DNA of 44,798 nucleotides from Cymbomonas tetramitiformis (GCA_001247695.2 LGRX02035397.1:1-44798); one strand, 5' to 3'. Shown: positions 21,319 through 31,767, counted from the first letter of the stretch. Notes: a model not told the origin generated them from the letters alone. Made by a program: numbers and translations.

Positions 21319-23660
21319 TACTGAAAGCCAATTGTAAGAGCCGAGAAAATTGTGCGAAATTATCACATTTGAGCGAAAGCTCAAAAGCAGGATAGATATC
21401 TATATGCGAATGCGATTCGGCCTGCATTGAACATCTCACTAGGTCAAATTAGTCCGGTTCGAGTCGGTCGACTCAGAAATCACCTGTCGCAGGCTCAAAA
21501 CTTTGAGTTTAGGTATGTTTTCAGGAAACTGAAACCTTATGAAAATTTATCGATTTCCCTTCAACGCGATTCGGCCCGTCCTCAGATGTCCCTTCGACCC
21601 GGGCCCTATGCCTATCCAACCCCCGCTAGGTACATGTCATACATGATGTCCTCTTTTCCGATCCGTCATCGCGCGCTCTCGTTTCGTTTCTGTTCAGACG
21701 AACGTGCCAAGAGGAACCCAAACCCAACCCGCCTCGTGGAAATATGCGGCCGTTTGCAGCATACTCCATAACGTGCCGCAAAACTTGCAGGATATATTGA
21801 TATTCGTGGTATCAACATTCCTGCGAAATTTTGTGAGTTGCATTGACCTGCAACTTATATCGTGCAAAGCAGTTTTGGGTTTAGGTAATTCAAAACTCAA
21901 ACCTAAACCGCCTCACGTTAATATGCGTTCGTTTGAAACATACTCCGCGGCATGCCGTGAAACTTGTTGAATATATCCATGTATGTATTATTGTCGCAAA
22001 CACGTGCATAGCGTGTGCGCGTTGCACACCACAGCTCACAGGCAAGCACTCATATTGTTGTATCTACCACATAGCACTCTGACCTCATCCAGAATATCCA
22101 GGGTACAAAGTAAACAAAGCCTCCAAAATATATACGCATGCATTTTCTTCAAATTTTCTGTTCTCTTATCAGTTCTCTTATCAATGCAAGTTCAAATTTC
22201 CAACATCCCTCATCTGTAGCTGCTGCCAACAGCACCGACCTAAATATGAGCTTGCAGCTCCTCTGCTGCTTCAGTGGTGACACCATCCAGCGCGAACATT
22301 CATATGCTGAATGTGAACATTCATACTCCAGAGAGTTGTCCTTCGCGTAGCATCTTCGCTCTTGCCAGTGGGTTTTTCGAAACACCAGCACCCACACATA
22401 TCTGCGCCCAATGATCGGCCCATGCTCAACGAAGGTAACCAATCACATGCAACCTCCCGGCATAACATTATTTCCTGAAATGATGAGCTACTCTGCTCTC
22501 GATCATGTCGGTCATATAGTGGGATGGCACATGCACACATGCCACCAACCGGCTGGCCATTACCGCCGAAGGTAACGCGATGTCCAGCACAGCAAACCAT
22601 GGTAAGGTGATCACAGCATCTCAGACCCCAATGCTTCTCCTTCCAGGCGCGGTAGTTGCCTGGCTGAAGCGCATTCATAGCGAAATGTCATTTCGGCTGA
22701 GGATTCCAGCCATTCGTTGTTCAAGACCTCCACGTAAAGAGAAAGGCGATCCATTGGCTCAACCAGCGGCTCTCTTTATTTGCGGTCTTACCCCACAGCA
22801 GCATCTTTAGCAAAGCGAAAAAGCCATCGAGCCAGTGAGCCTCAGTGGTCACACCCCCAACCCTTATGGTCAGTCACATATTCGCTATTGTGTGCCTAAG
22901 ACAAAATGGCTTGATGTCAGTGTCGCAATCGGTTGCAAACCGATCTCGATGGGACCAAATGAGCATATTCTACCAACAGTGCCGGTTTGCCTCGGTTTAA
23001 CTGGTGCCATCTACTTGACGGTATCGGTCCCGAACGGTTTAATGCTGGATGATGTTCTATCGGTATCGGTTGCTTACGGATCAACGTGCTGCAATATACC
23101 GGGAAGATCGGTTCTACGCGGTTCTAAAGTCTAAATCTACCGATACTATCGGTTCTACACGGTTCAAAAGTCTAAATCTACCGTGAATGTCGTGTGAATA
23201 TATTGTGTTACAATATGACATCATACTAGTCACACAAACCGAAATACATAATGTTTATTAGGCAGAATTAATGTTATGCATGCAGGCTGCAAATATTAAG
23301 ATTGCCCTGCACATAAGTTAACGTCATACAGTAATCACTCACGCACTTTTAAGAAAACCCGACGTTAAGAAAGCAGCCAGCGTTTGGGGTAATCGATGAG
23401 TGCGGCTGGCTGGCTTTTTCGGCTAAGAAATTTCCCGAATAAGAAACCGTGGTGCTGGCGCCGCAGGCGATTTTTCCTGAAATTATCGCCGTTTTAAGGG
23501 TTTATCAATGCAAATTTAAGAAAATAGCTGGCTAATTGAAAGAAAATGGCTTACTATTCTTCGAGTTCTCTTATGACGCTGACGCTGGCGGGGGGGTGGG
23601 GGATGAGTACGGCTGGCTGGCCGAAAATCCCTGTTTTCTTAAATATGGGCGATTACTGTA
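21319..23660. other. Intergenic repeats
   Basis: This stretch holds a solo foldback arm at 21608-21707 and two diverged units of about 180 bp at 21712-21990, sharing atatgcg..cgtttg..acatactcc..gtgaaacttg. It also has two adjacent units at about 23107-23181 (tcggttctacgcggttctaa, agtctaaatctaccg). Some frames on both strands at 22149-22810 stay open but show no family signature or consistent splicing. Confidence 0.5.
21608..21707 (+). repeat. Solo arm of the foldback family
   Basis: From tgcctatccaacccccgcta to gttcagacgaacg this stretch repeats the left arm of the 8859-9721 element (8866-8966) with few changes. The mirror arm is missing, so this is a truncated or half element. Confidence 0.88.
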
Positions 23661-23669
23661 CGAATGTGT

Positions 23670-24179
23670 TCACTCACACGCTATCAGAGTCAGACTCCTC
23701 TCGCCGCTGTCTTCTGGAGCAGTGGCACCATATTTCTTTTGGTACCTCTCTTCTAAGATCTGTTCAGTTGAGGGACGCAAAAAGGGAAACTTCCAATTGC
23801 ATATAATGGTCATGTATGCCTCTAACAAATCACTGCCTAGATTATTGTGGGCATGAAAATTTGCAAGCAGGCTACCGGCACTACTAAACGTGCACTCAAC
23901 ATTTGACGAGGTTGCATTCAAGCAACCCACATCTGCACGAAAGCACGCGCAGTGCACTCGCAGAGCTGCTCGATGATCTCGGAGACCACGACGTACACGC
24001 ATGCCAGCGAAGACAGCCAGGCAACAGATATTTGAACGAAAGGAAACCCGCCGGCAGTCGAATAAAATAACATACATGTGACTACATTTGGGGACATACT
24101 TGTAAACTGCGATTCGTGCCCTTTGATGGTCCTCCTCGTCGGTACCGTCTTCATTGTCAGGTTGTTCAAGCACCTCCAC
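23670..24179 (-). pseudogene. hAT-family transposase C-terminal remnant
   Basis: The minus-strand frame contains SSNVECTFSSAGSLL, then NNLGSDLLEAYMTIICNWKF. This fits the hAT dimerisation pattern (S-x-x-x-E-R-x-F-S-x-A-G ... L-x-P-x-x-V/L-E-x-L-x-x-x-x-N). The neighbouring frame just upstream reads FPFVQISVAWLSSLACVYV, like the preceding FPxLxxxAxxxLxxPxxS helix, so a frameshift separates them. The rest of the transposase is gone. It may relate to the hAT-type MITE at 25687-25956, which is an inference. Confidence 0.68.
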
Positions 24180-24685
24180 AGAAGGAACGGCCTTGATGAA
24201 ACGAGTATCGGCATCTACTTTGGACCTTTTATCGATTTTAATTCCAAAATGAGGTTTATGAAATAATTGCTAGAAAAAAGTAACAGGTGCAGATTTCGGT
24301 CGTGAGTTAATTTTTCTTTTTAATTTTAGGTTTTAACTTTTCGTTTTCCAACGGCTCCGAATTATATAATTCCTACTATTTTTTCTACATTTATGGCTCT
24401 CACAATTCTCATCGGCGTCCTCTTCGCCATACAGTATCGAGAATGCGAGCACGGTTCATTGATGGCTAACACACCATCGGGATCGGGACAATGCGGTTCA
24501 ATTTCGGGAAAATCTCATCGGGATCGGGATGAGACGGATCAAAATTTCTCAACCCCCCGTCGGGATCGGTGCCGTCCGGATCGAAAGCACCCAGGGTCCT
24601 GTCGGGGACAGTTGATGACGGATCGTCGAGCAGGATTAAAACCGTCGTCGGTATTTCGGTTTCAACCGAAACCGATTGCGACTGG

Positions 24686-26092
24686 ATTACTGATCTGCCT
24701 ATCACCACTAACGGGCACGACAGTATATTTGTGGTAATGTGTCAATTCACTCATCGCTGTCATCTCATTCCGTTCAACATGACTTGGACTGCTCAGCACA
24801 CTGCTTCAATATATATGCAGCATATCTTCAAGCTCCATGGTCTTCCTAGGAACATCATTTCAGATCGAGATCCCAGATTTACTTCTTCATTCTGGCAAAC
24901 ACTGTGAAAATCTACTGGTACGAGATTGTCTATGACGTCTTCGCACCATCCACAGTCGAATGCAAGCAATGAGCGAAGCCATGCCTGCCTTCATTGAGGA
25001 CATCCTCAGGTATTTTTCATTTTGTTTGATGCATGATTCACCAACCTCTGGTTTATAACTGATTAGAGAGTATTTTTTCCTCGGGCGTTGTTGCAATGAT
25101 ACTTCAGCCAATTCATGGGAGGACAAGTTGCCTCTGGTGGAGTTTGCAATTAATGACACAGTTTCTGCTACGACTGGTTACACACCTTTTTATCTCGACT
25201 CGATGGCGCAACCACTTTCGCCTCATGATCTGGCAATCACTATTCCGCCAGAAGTTCCTGTTCTAATACAGAATGTTATTCGAGATCACTTTGACCAGTA
25301 CTCGGTTGTTCATGCCAATGCGGTAGACAACATTTCCCAAGCAGCAAAAATCAACCGAGCCAGATTCAATAAGACTCACATGCCCCGACAATTTGCAATA
25401 GGGCAGAAAGTTCTTCTACGGACTGGGTTTATTCAATGGACTGGTTTGACAGAGGCAGGCAGACACTTTAAGCAGTATATATTGGGCCGTTTACCATATC
25501 CAAAGTTGTCAGCCATGGACGTGCTTATGAGCTAGACTTCGGGGATCTCGACATTCGTATCCCTCCGGTTCAGCCTGTATCCGGAATAGAGTTATACGAT
25601 GACTCGATCCAAGCACCTTTGCCTCTGCCACAGATGATCACCGAAGAAGGGCAACCATTATTTGAGATATCACACATTCTCTCAGACAAGGCTCCTAATC
25701 GGTTTAACCGATATTCCGATATATCGATATATCGGGGGGAAACGGGAAATCGGTATCGATCGATATCATTTTTGTGCACATTTCATCGATAAATCGGTAT
25801 CGATTCAGTTTAGTATTGGCGGTCTTATGTATTGTATACGGAGAATTGTATATAAAATTCAATAATCGATATGAATCGATATCATCGATTATCGATTGAA
25901 AATGTTGAATATCGAAATCGATCGATATGCAAGTTTGAAACCGATTAGGAGCCCTGCTCTCAGATAAGATCACTAGAGGTGTCAAGTACTATTTAGTGCG
26001 ATACGCAGGCTACGGCCCTGAACATGACACCTGGATCAGAGCCACAGAGCTGACCAATGCAGCAGACATAAAAGCTGCCTATGAAGGCTAAC
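24686..26092 (+). pseudogene. Ty3/gypsy integrase and chromodomain remnant
   Basis: The 5' end is truncated and starts inside the integrase core: DWITDLPITTNGHDSIF, FKLHGLPRNIISDRDPRFTS (second Asp), and QSNASNERS (catalytic Glu), after a TGA at 24905-24907. A 60-bp insertion with flanking gtattttt lies near 25012-25075. The core resumes as LPLVEFAINDTVSATTGYTP. The tail carries FAIGQKVLLR (GPY/F-like region) and a shifted frame ELDFGDLDIRIPPVQPV. It ends with a chromodomain (FEISHILSDK..., GVKYYLVRYAGYGPEHDTWI) split by a hAT-type MITE. The stop is TAA at 26090-26092. Confidence 0.85.
25687..25956. mobile_element. 270-bp hAT-type MITE in the chromodomain
   Basis: The ends are CAAGGCTCCTAATCGGTTT on the left and the inverse of CAGGGCTCCTAATCGGTTT on the right. 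They are flanked by the 8-bp duplication CTCTCAGA (25679-25686 and 25957-25964). The CAGGG-type ends and 8-bp duplication are hallmarks of hAT elements. Removing it restores ISHILSDK-ITRGVKYYLV in frame. The interior is full of short atcgat/gatatc palindromes and has no ORF. Confidence 0.94.
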
Positions 26093-27429
26093 AATATATT
26101 AAAGCCCATTGCCCTTATAATATATCTAATACATGTCGATCATCTATATACCCTGCTCTTAATGTTCTATAATTATGTTGTATCGGGAGCAGGAAATTGA
26201 TCCTTCCTTGCCGAGGTTTAGTGAGCCTTGTACCAAATCATACCCTTGCACAGATACGCATACATGCGGGTACCATATTTGTGGATAATAAAAAATTGCT
26301 ATGCTGCCTTTGCCAGACCGTGGTTTGTCATTCGGATCTTATGGCAAGTCATTCTGCGCTGCCGGAATGCTGAGGTAGACGGAGTTGTGATCCTGAGTTG
26401 TGTTTGACATACATAACTAAACGAATTCACATTAGTACGTTGTCGAATTCATCTATGAAATGTTCGTCAGTGCGCGCGCACCGGACCGAAAAAGGAGTTT
26501 GGCAGACGGGTGAGGATTTAAAGTGGACTTATAAAGACCCTCCGATATCTCGTAAGCAGGGCCTTCTCCGCCTGCATTAAAACAAACCTTAAAAAAGGTT
26601 CTCCATTCTGCCTGTGAACCTCCATAGCAGCTTCAGGAGGGGATGGAGGAAGGGGTGGATGCACTATCAAGGCCGTGGAAACAAGTACCCAATGGGTCGA
26701 ATCGTCGATCGGCAAGCGCAATATCTATCCGTAACGTAAACCTCGGAAGATACCCTGAGCGTCACTCTGAAATACGAAACGCCAAGCAATCAGGGGGGCT
26801 ACATCCTAAGAACTGTAGGGCTAAAAGCCTAAGGTGAGGGTTTAAAGTGGACTTAGTTCCCCCCGATATCCTAAAACACCTTGAGGGACGCCTCATCGGT
26901 GTAAGAAGACTGGCCAGTTCAACAACAAAAACATCAAAGACATATACAAAGGTATGCACCCTATATTGTGAGGTCACAACACTTCTAGGAGGGGAGATCT
27001 GTCAAGGATATGACCGATGACATATGTGGCATACATGTCATACCGGTCATACATGTCATACATGTCATACAATGTCATGTCATGTCATGTCATGTCATGT
27101 CATGTCATGTCATGTCATGTCATGTCATGTCATGTCATGTCATATGTCATAATGACATACAGTCGTCGAGTATTTTCAGTACGGTCGACTATGACATGTA
27201 CAGTCATAATGTATGTCATCCACCTAAGGTGAGTAACATCTGTCATCGAGAGGCCAAGTATATGGCATCGAGATGGCGAAGCAAGACAAGTCTTGAAGAA
27301 CCGAAGTGTTCTGATGAGACGCGTCTTCGCTTCAAGCATGAAATGAGCAGCATGCGAGCATCAAAGGCTATATCGACCAGCCGATGCGGGTAGTTCACCC
27401 AGTGCCCTCGGGTTCACAACCCGATGGTG
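26093..27429. other. Intergenic stretch with simple and direct repeats
   Basis: Two copies of ggtgagg(a/g)tttaaagtgg followed by actta...ccgatatc lie at about 26509-26560 and 26833-26882. No coding frame resembles a family. The TCATG microsatellite is listed separately. Confidence 0.5.
27072..27143. repeat. TCATG pentanucleotide microsatellite
   Basis: About 14 perfect TCATG units in a row, preceded by imperfect catacatgtcatac units from 27030. It keeps all frames open, so the ORFs across it are not genes. Confidence 0.95.
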
Positions 27430-28690
27430 GTAACGCATGAGATGTCCTAGGAAAACAGAGCGGTTCCATACGTATGGACTAACGTATGGATACCATGTGG
27501 ATACCATGTGGACAGCCGTATGGACCACAAGGCCGAAAAACTCGTAAAGTGTTAAAAAAGCGTACGGACTGCGTCGTTCGTGTAAATATGTCCCATGGGT
27601 TACATGTGGACAACGTCTGGAATCCATATGGACTCCATGTGGACATTGTATATCGTCCACATGGAGTCCATCCGCATGGACGGTCAGCGGAAAGACCGTA
27701 TGGATACCATGTGGAAGTCTCATGTATTTCATATGGATGTCGCATGGATTACGTACGGAAACCATGTGGACTAAACACGGAAAGGACAGTAAGACGAATA
27801 TTGCATACATACGGATTGCGTATGTCCGGCCCGCGGAACACCACCTTCATACGGGTGAAATGGCTATCTTAAATCAATACATACAGAGGGCCTACATGGT
27901 CCATCCGGATGGAGTGCGCATGTACATGTATATCATGCATGCGAAAACAGTGTGGATTGTGAATATCACACGCATGGACTACGCATGTCCGCCTACTGGA
28001 CCACGATTTACATACGCTTGGAAAAGCTAAGTTTTTTAATGCATACGGACCCGAGGGACTGCATAGTCCATCCGGATGGAGCACGTATGTACATGTACGT
28101 ACGTGCATACAAAAACCGTATGGATTGTTAATATTACACGCATGGACCACATATGTTCAGTCACTGGACTGCGTTTTACATACGCGCGGAAAGACTAAGT
28201 CTTCTAAATGCATGTGGACGGATTATATGGTCCATCCGGATGGAATACGTATGTACATATATAACATGAATGCGAAAATCGTGTGAACTGTCCATAATAC
28301 ACGGATGGACCAAGTATGTCCACCCACTGGACTCCTACTTACGTACGCACGGACGGAGTAAGTATTTTAAATACACACTGAGGGACTATATAGTCCGTCC
28401 GGATGCAACCGCCATTTTTTATTTAATATGCATTGTAAACGTATATGGACTCCCTAGGTATATCCAGTGGACTACGTGGTACGTACGCGTGGAAAGTGTT
28501 TTACAAACAAGGAACTGCGGGTTCCATCCGGATGGACTATGCAGTTCCTTCCAGTGGTCCATCCGGATGGACTACATTGGTTTATACACATAGCACCCGT
28601 GTATGCTTTACGCGAACTGCAGGAAGGACATTCAGGATGTTCAAACATGTTTTGCAAATACATAATGCATATGTTTTACAACACTGTCAC
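27430..28690. repeat. Subterminal-type palindromic repeat field, with about 165-bp tandem units
   Basis: The stretch is dense in short palindromes of the form (t/g)ccatnnggatgg(a) and gtccatacg/cgtatggac. The block tccatccggatgga recurs at 27901, 28068 and 28232, a variant is at 28394, and further copies are at 28524 and 28559. The first four are spaced 167, 164 and 162 bp. Between them the units share aatgcat..gga, gtatgtacat and tggac..ttacatacg..gga. Fields like this are known next to the ends of large DNA transposons (En/Spm, KDZ types), where they bind transposase. It lies just downstream of the minus-strand gene ending at 28717. Confidence 0.75.
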
Positions 28691-28716
28691 CTGCCCTTTT
28701 TTTTGCTGCAGGCGGG

Positions 28717-29113
28717 CTACCGGTAGCTTTTCGTTTTTTCGAGGCCTTTGCCGGAGATTCGGCTACTGCCGCATTCTTTGCCGGAGATTCGGCTGTTACT
28801 ACGGCTACAACCGCTGGTCGCTTTGGCGCCCTTAGGGTGGGCTCCCGCACTCCCCTCAGATTGTGATTCCACCTCCTCAACGACTTCCCCATGCGGGTCA
28901 CCGTCATCATTTTGTTCCGGCGGTTCGTGCGTGTTTGTCAAGTTCGAGGTCCCCCCAGAGTCTTCAGCCTCCTCCGAAGGCTTTGCCGAATCATCCTGCG
29001 CCTCGGAAGTCCCCCGCGGAGCCGGATCCAGTTTCAGGTTGTCTGCCTTCTTTTTTGTCATCTTTTTGTAGTGCGTTGTGCTGTTCGCGTGTCGGAGGTT
29101 TGAAGCCAGGACC
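28717..29113 (-). CDS. Unknown minus-strand gene, exon 3 (C-terminal tail)
   Basis: The acceptor on the minus strand is gtacgcaccag, with the exon starting at 29113. Phase 2 from exon 2 gives a Trp codon across the junction. The peptide is short basic, then long acidic and Ser/Gly-rich (THYKKMTKKKADNLK, then EVVEEVESQSEGSAG). It ends with a repeated SRISGK motif encoded by two copies of ttgccggagattcggct. The tail looks disordered and possibly nuclear. The stop is at 28717-28719. Confidence 0.6.
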
Positions 29114-29222
29114 CTGGTGCGTACACGAGGGTGGTCAGTACAGTGCGTGCGTACGGTCAGCGTATGGACATACTTGTAAGATATGCAAACAAAAGTAATA
29201 TGCAAACGGGTTATTTACTTAC

Positions 29223-29641
29223 CAGCAAACAGCTTTCGATTCGCAGAGGGACGAGGGAAGATGCTCCAGCACGTCCCTCGTGACTTTGTTTTCCACGCAC
29301 TCCAAGACCGCGTCTATGCCCTCCTCGTGCAGAGCCATAAGCCTCTCCACGGGGTGCATATCCTTGGCCTCGCCCTCCACGACGAATGAAAGGTACACCT
29401 CCGCATACCCGTCCGGGACACGTAGCCCCGGAACGTTGACTGACTTGACTCCCCCCTGCTTCCCCATCGTTGCCACCACCCCTTGTGCCAACACGTATGA
29501 CTTCATCCCTTTATCCGACACCTTGTTGGTGTGGATTGTGTCCCCAATCGGAAGGCAATCCGATTGGGGAGACGCGAAGATGTCGACCACGCTGCCGGTA
29601 ATCAGTGGGCCGCTGCTGGCGGGGACAGCCTTCGGAACGAC
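29223..29641 (-). CDS. Unknown minus-strand gene, exon 2
   Basis: The acceptor ggtattttgcag precedes 29641 and the donor ctg|gtaagt follows 29223. The exon is 419 bp and takes phase 0 from exon 1. The peptide has compact globular composition: GPLITGSVVDIFASP, SYVLAQGVVATMGKQGG, GYAEVYLSFVVEGEAKDMHP, ERLMALHEEGIDAVLECVEN. I do not recognise the fold. A perfect 10-bp DNA hairpin (cccaatcgga / tccgattggg) lies inside the exon near 29549-29574. Phases of all three exons agree, which makes the gene model credible. Confidence 0.65.
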
Positions 29642-29793
29642 CTGCAAAATACCGACACATACATCCCCCTCCCCCACCCAACCTGCCAGCTTGTCCATAC
29701 GCAGTCCGTACGGGTGCCACAGGCAGTACCATAAAGAAGGACCCAGCAGTGGACATTTTGCAACACTTTGGTGCGTGTGTAAGACACACTTAC

Positions 29794-29899
29794 CTTCGGC
29801 TTTCCCTCCGCTTTTACCACCACCTTTTTCTCCTGTAGGAAATTGTCCGGGACGGTGGCTCCCTGGATGTCGTAGAAGGCGTCGTGCACGGGGCCTTCA
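29794..29899 (-). CDS. Unknown minus-strand gene, exon 1, 3' half
   Basis: This piece follows the 1865-bp transposon insertion. With the transposon and one TCA duplication removed, it continues the frame of 32396-31768: the join reads GQVPTEG-PVHDAFYDIQG. It ends GKPK at the donor aag|gtaagt. It therefore belongs to exon 1 and is not a separate exon. Confidence 0.72.
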
Positions 29900-30464
29900 G
29901 GGCTGTTCCATTTATTGTCCTATGGGGGGGGGTGGAAGGCACGTTGCTTGAACCCCCTCCCCCCCTGAGGACAACCATGCATACCGACCCCCCCTACCCT
30001 GAGGACACGATCACCGGAGCCCCCCCTCCCCCCTCCGGACACGCAAATTATGCAGACTTCATTTCACTTTTATTATCGAAGTCGGAACTAACCGCAACCA
30101 TGGGACATTCAAGGTTAATATATTTGTTGTGCGTAATAATCTTGATGGCGCTACATCCACATACGTCGATATGCATCTTTCCGCATGACGATGACGCGGG
30201 ATGGATGTGATACTTACACATGGTACATACGTGTAATGCTCTACTCCGGCATGCTGAAACACTTATTCGTGTAGACTTTACATACACACCAATTTTGGTT
30301 GAAATTGCTATAAAGTAATAGGATTGACATAATGCTTGATGCACATTTACGCTTACATATACAAACAACAACTAAAAGCATTGGAGACATCATTTACAGA
30401 CTCGCACCTATACGGCATGGAGGTTGTGTGTGTCTCGGGCGCTCGCCCACCAACCAGTGCTTCA

Positions 30465-30486
30465 TATGTATATATATATATATATT
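30465..30486. repeat. AT dinucleotide microsatellite
   Basis: A run of ta/at units (gtatatatatatatatatt) lies within the transposon, just left of the duplicated ORF segment. Confidence 0.8.
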
Positions 30487-30496
30487 CAATGCTTCA

Positions 30497-30742
30497 TTAC
30501 TTCATATCCAAATCAATGATAAGATATCTCAAACACGGGTGGATCTCTATTGCGGTCGCGAAAAATGCTGACTGCGCTGTTTGATAAAAGCACAGTGCAA
30601 TTGGGTTACCATTCAAAAAAACAAGAACGGGCTTACTATGGGGAACAAGTAATTTGATGAGGCACTCACGTGAAGCCTTGGTAACAAGCTGCTTGGCGAA
30701 GTCCGCTTGCCCAACGTTGAGAAAAACCCGCCGCGTCGCCAT
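30497..30742 (-). pseudogene. Duplicated 3' part of the SAM-like ORF
   Basis: The minus-strand frame MATRRVFLNVGQADFAKQLV and SRECLIKLLVPHSKPVLVFL is a diverged copy of residues about 108-170 of the 30900-31424 ORF. The DNA of 30516-30770 aligns with 30885-31135 along its whole length. It lacks the SAM-like N-terminus. Confidence 0.75.
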
Positions 30743-30807
30743 GGTGGAAAATATAGCTCTAAGTTCTTCCTTGTTTAATAGGACGTCGACGAATTAAAAA
30801 GAAACCC

Positions 30808-30872
30808 AGCGCCCCGCGCCAGCGCCCCGCGCCAGCGCCCCGCGCCAGCGCCCCGCGCCAGCGCCCCGCGCC
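30808..30872. repeat. Five 13-bp GC-rich tandem units
   Basis: agcgccccgcgcc repeats five times without a change. It lies exactly between the two copies of the duplicated ORF segment and may mark the junction of the duplication. Confidence 0.93.
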
Positions 30873-30899
30873 CCAGATCCAAATCACTGATAAGCTATA

Positions 30900-31424
30900 T
30901 CAAACACGTGTTGCGGTCGCAAAAAATGCTGACTGCGCTGTTTGATGAGAGCACAGTGCAGTTGGGTTACCAATCAAAAAAACAAGAACTGGCTCACTAT
31001 GGGGAACAAGCAATTTGATTAGGCACTCACGTGAAGCCTCGGAGGCAAGCTGCTTGGCGAGTTCCTCTTGCCCAGCGTTGAGGAAAACCCGCCGCGTCGC
31101 CATGGTGGAAAATATAGCTCGAAGTTCTTCCTTGCTTAACTTGATTGCGTTGGAAGTGTTCATCGCTGTTTTTTCTAGTATATCAAGTGACGGCTTATCA
31201 TTCAGTTTCTCTTGAAAGCGGTCTTCACCAAGTGTGGCTAGACACCAAGTACGCAAGCGAAAAACAGCTATAGACGCGGTACTCAGACCAAGCTCTACTA
31301 GATCCTCGTTAGGGATATGTTCCTTCAATACGTCAAGTGAGAAACCTTCTCTCACGAAATCAGTGAGGTGCTGACGCAAAATGCCGTTACCTAAAAGCAT
31401 TTCCACGGTCAAAGGAGGAGCCAT
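30900..31424 (-). CDS. SAM-like domain protein carried by the TIR transposon
   Basis: A 174-residue ORF with ATG at 31424. Residues about 8-60 (EMLLGNGILRQHLTDFVREG, FSLDVLKEHIPNEDLVELGL, IAVFRLRTWCLA) fit the sterile-alpha-motif pattern: helices with a central L-x-x-I/L-x-x-E-D-L-x-E-L-G-L turn. The remainder is helical with RECLIKLLVPHSEPVLVFL. SAM domains mediate self-association or RNA/protein binding, so a role here is inference. The ORF is closed, without internal stops, inside a transposon that lacks an obvious transposase. It could be a captured host gene or an accessory protein of the element. Confidence 0.62.
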   Translation of the reverse strand: MAPPLTVEMLLGNGILRQHLTDFVREGFSLDVLKEHIPNEDLVELGLSTASIAVFRLRTWCLATLGEDRFQEKLNDKPSLDILEKTAMNTSNAIKLSKEELRAIFSTMATRRVFLNAGQEELAKQLASEASRECLIKLLVPHSEPVLVFLIGNPTALCSHQTAQSAFFATATRV

Positions 31425-31767
31425 CTGAGACTATATAAAGTCTAAGTTATTGCAATTGCGTGGTCTTGGACTGTTCCGATAACGTTTGTCTGGTAGGCTG
31501 GGTGAAGGAATTTTGTATCATCAGTTTTTGCATTGCGTGAGTCTGAGTTGTCGATCGTCAGTGGTTACATGTGTCCGGATTCTCTCGACCCTCCGGACAG
31601 GTTGAGGTTCTACTTGTAACTTGTCCGCAGGGTGCCCCGTAACCTCCCCGCGGACGTGCCAGTAGATGTCGACCCCCCGCGGACAGCAAGATATCGACCC
31701 CTCCCCCCGCGCACAAATTGCCAATGCCTTCCACCCCCCCATAGGACAATAAATGGAACAGCCCTCA

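Larger units (their letters stand above)
29900..31764 (-). mobile_element. 1865-bp TIR DNA transposon inserted in exon 1
   Basis: Both ends are GGGCTGTTCCATTTATTGTC running on through ctatggggggg and tggaaggca, as inverted copies of about 40 bp. They are flanked by the 3-bp duplication TCA (29897-29899 and 31765-31767). Inside both ends lie repeated motifs of the form TGTCC-nnn-GGGG in both orientations, typical of transposase-binding subterminal repeats. It carries a SAM-like ORF (30900-31424), a diverged copy of that ORF's 3' part, and a 13-bp GC-rich repeat array. GGG ends and a 3-bp duplication suggest a PIF/Harbinger-like or related family, but no transposase is seen, so it looks non-autonomous. 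Confidence 0.88.

Noticed and set aside
22149..22810. Open frames on both strands, one rich in Cys
   Set aside because: No family resemblance, no splice context, and frames overlap on opposite strands.
27010..27393. ORF of 127 residues across the TCATG array
   Set aside because: The pentanucleotide repeat keeps the frames open, and the peptide is a repeat artefact.
27361..28150. Several ORFs in the palindrome field
   Set aside because: Repeated gtccatacg-type motifs lack stops in some frames. The translations are repeated MVSTWYPYG-like strings, not protein-like.
29280..29951. 223-residue plus-strand ORF
   Set aside because: It is antisense to the well-supported exon 2 and to exon 1 of the minus-strand gene and shows no motif.
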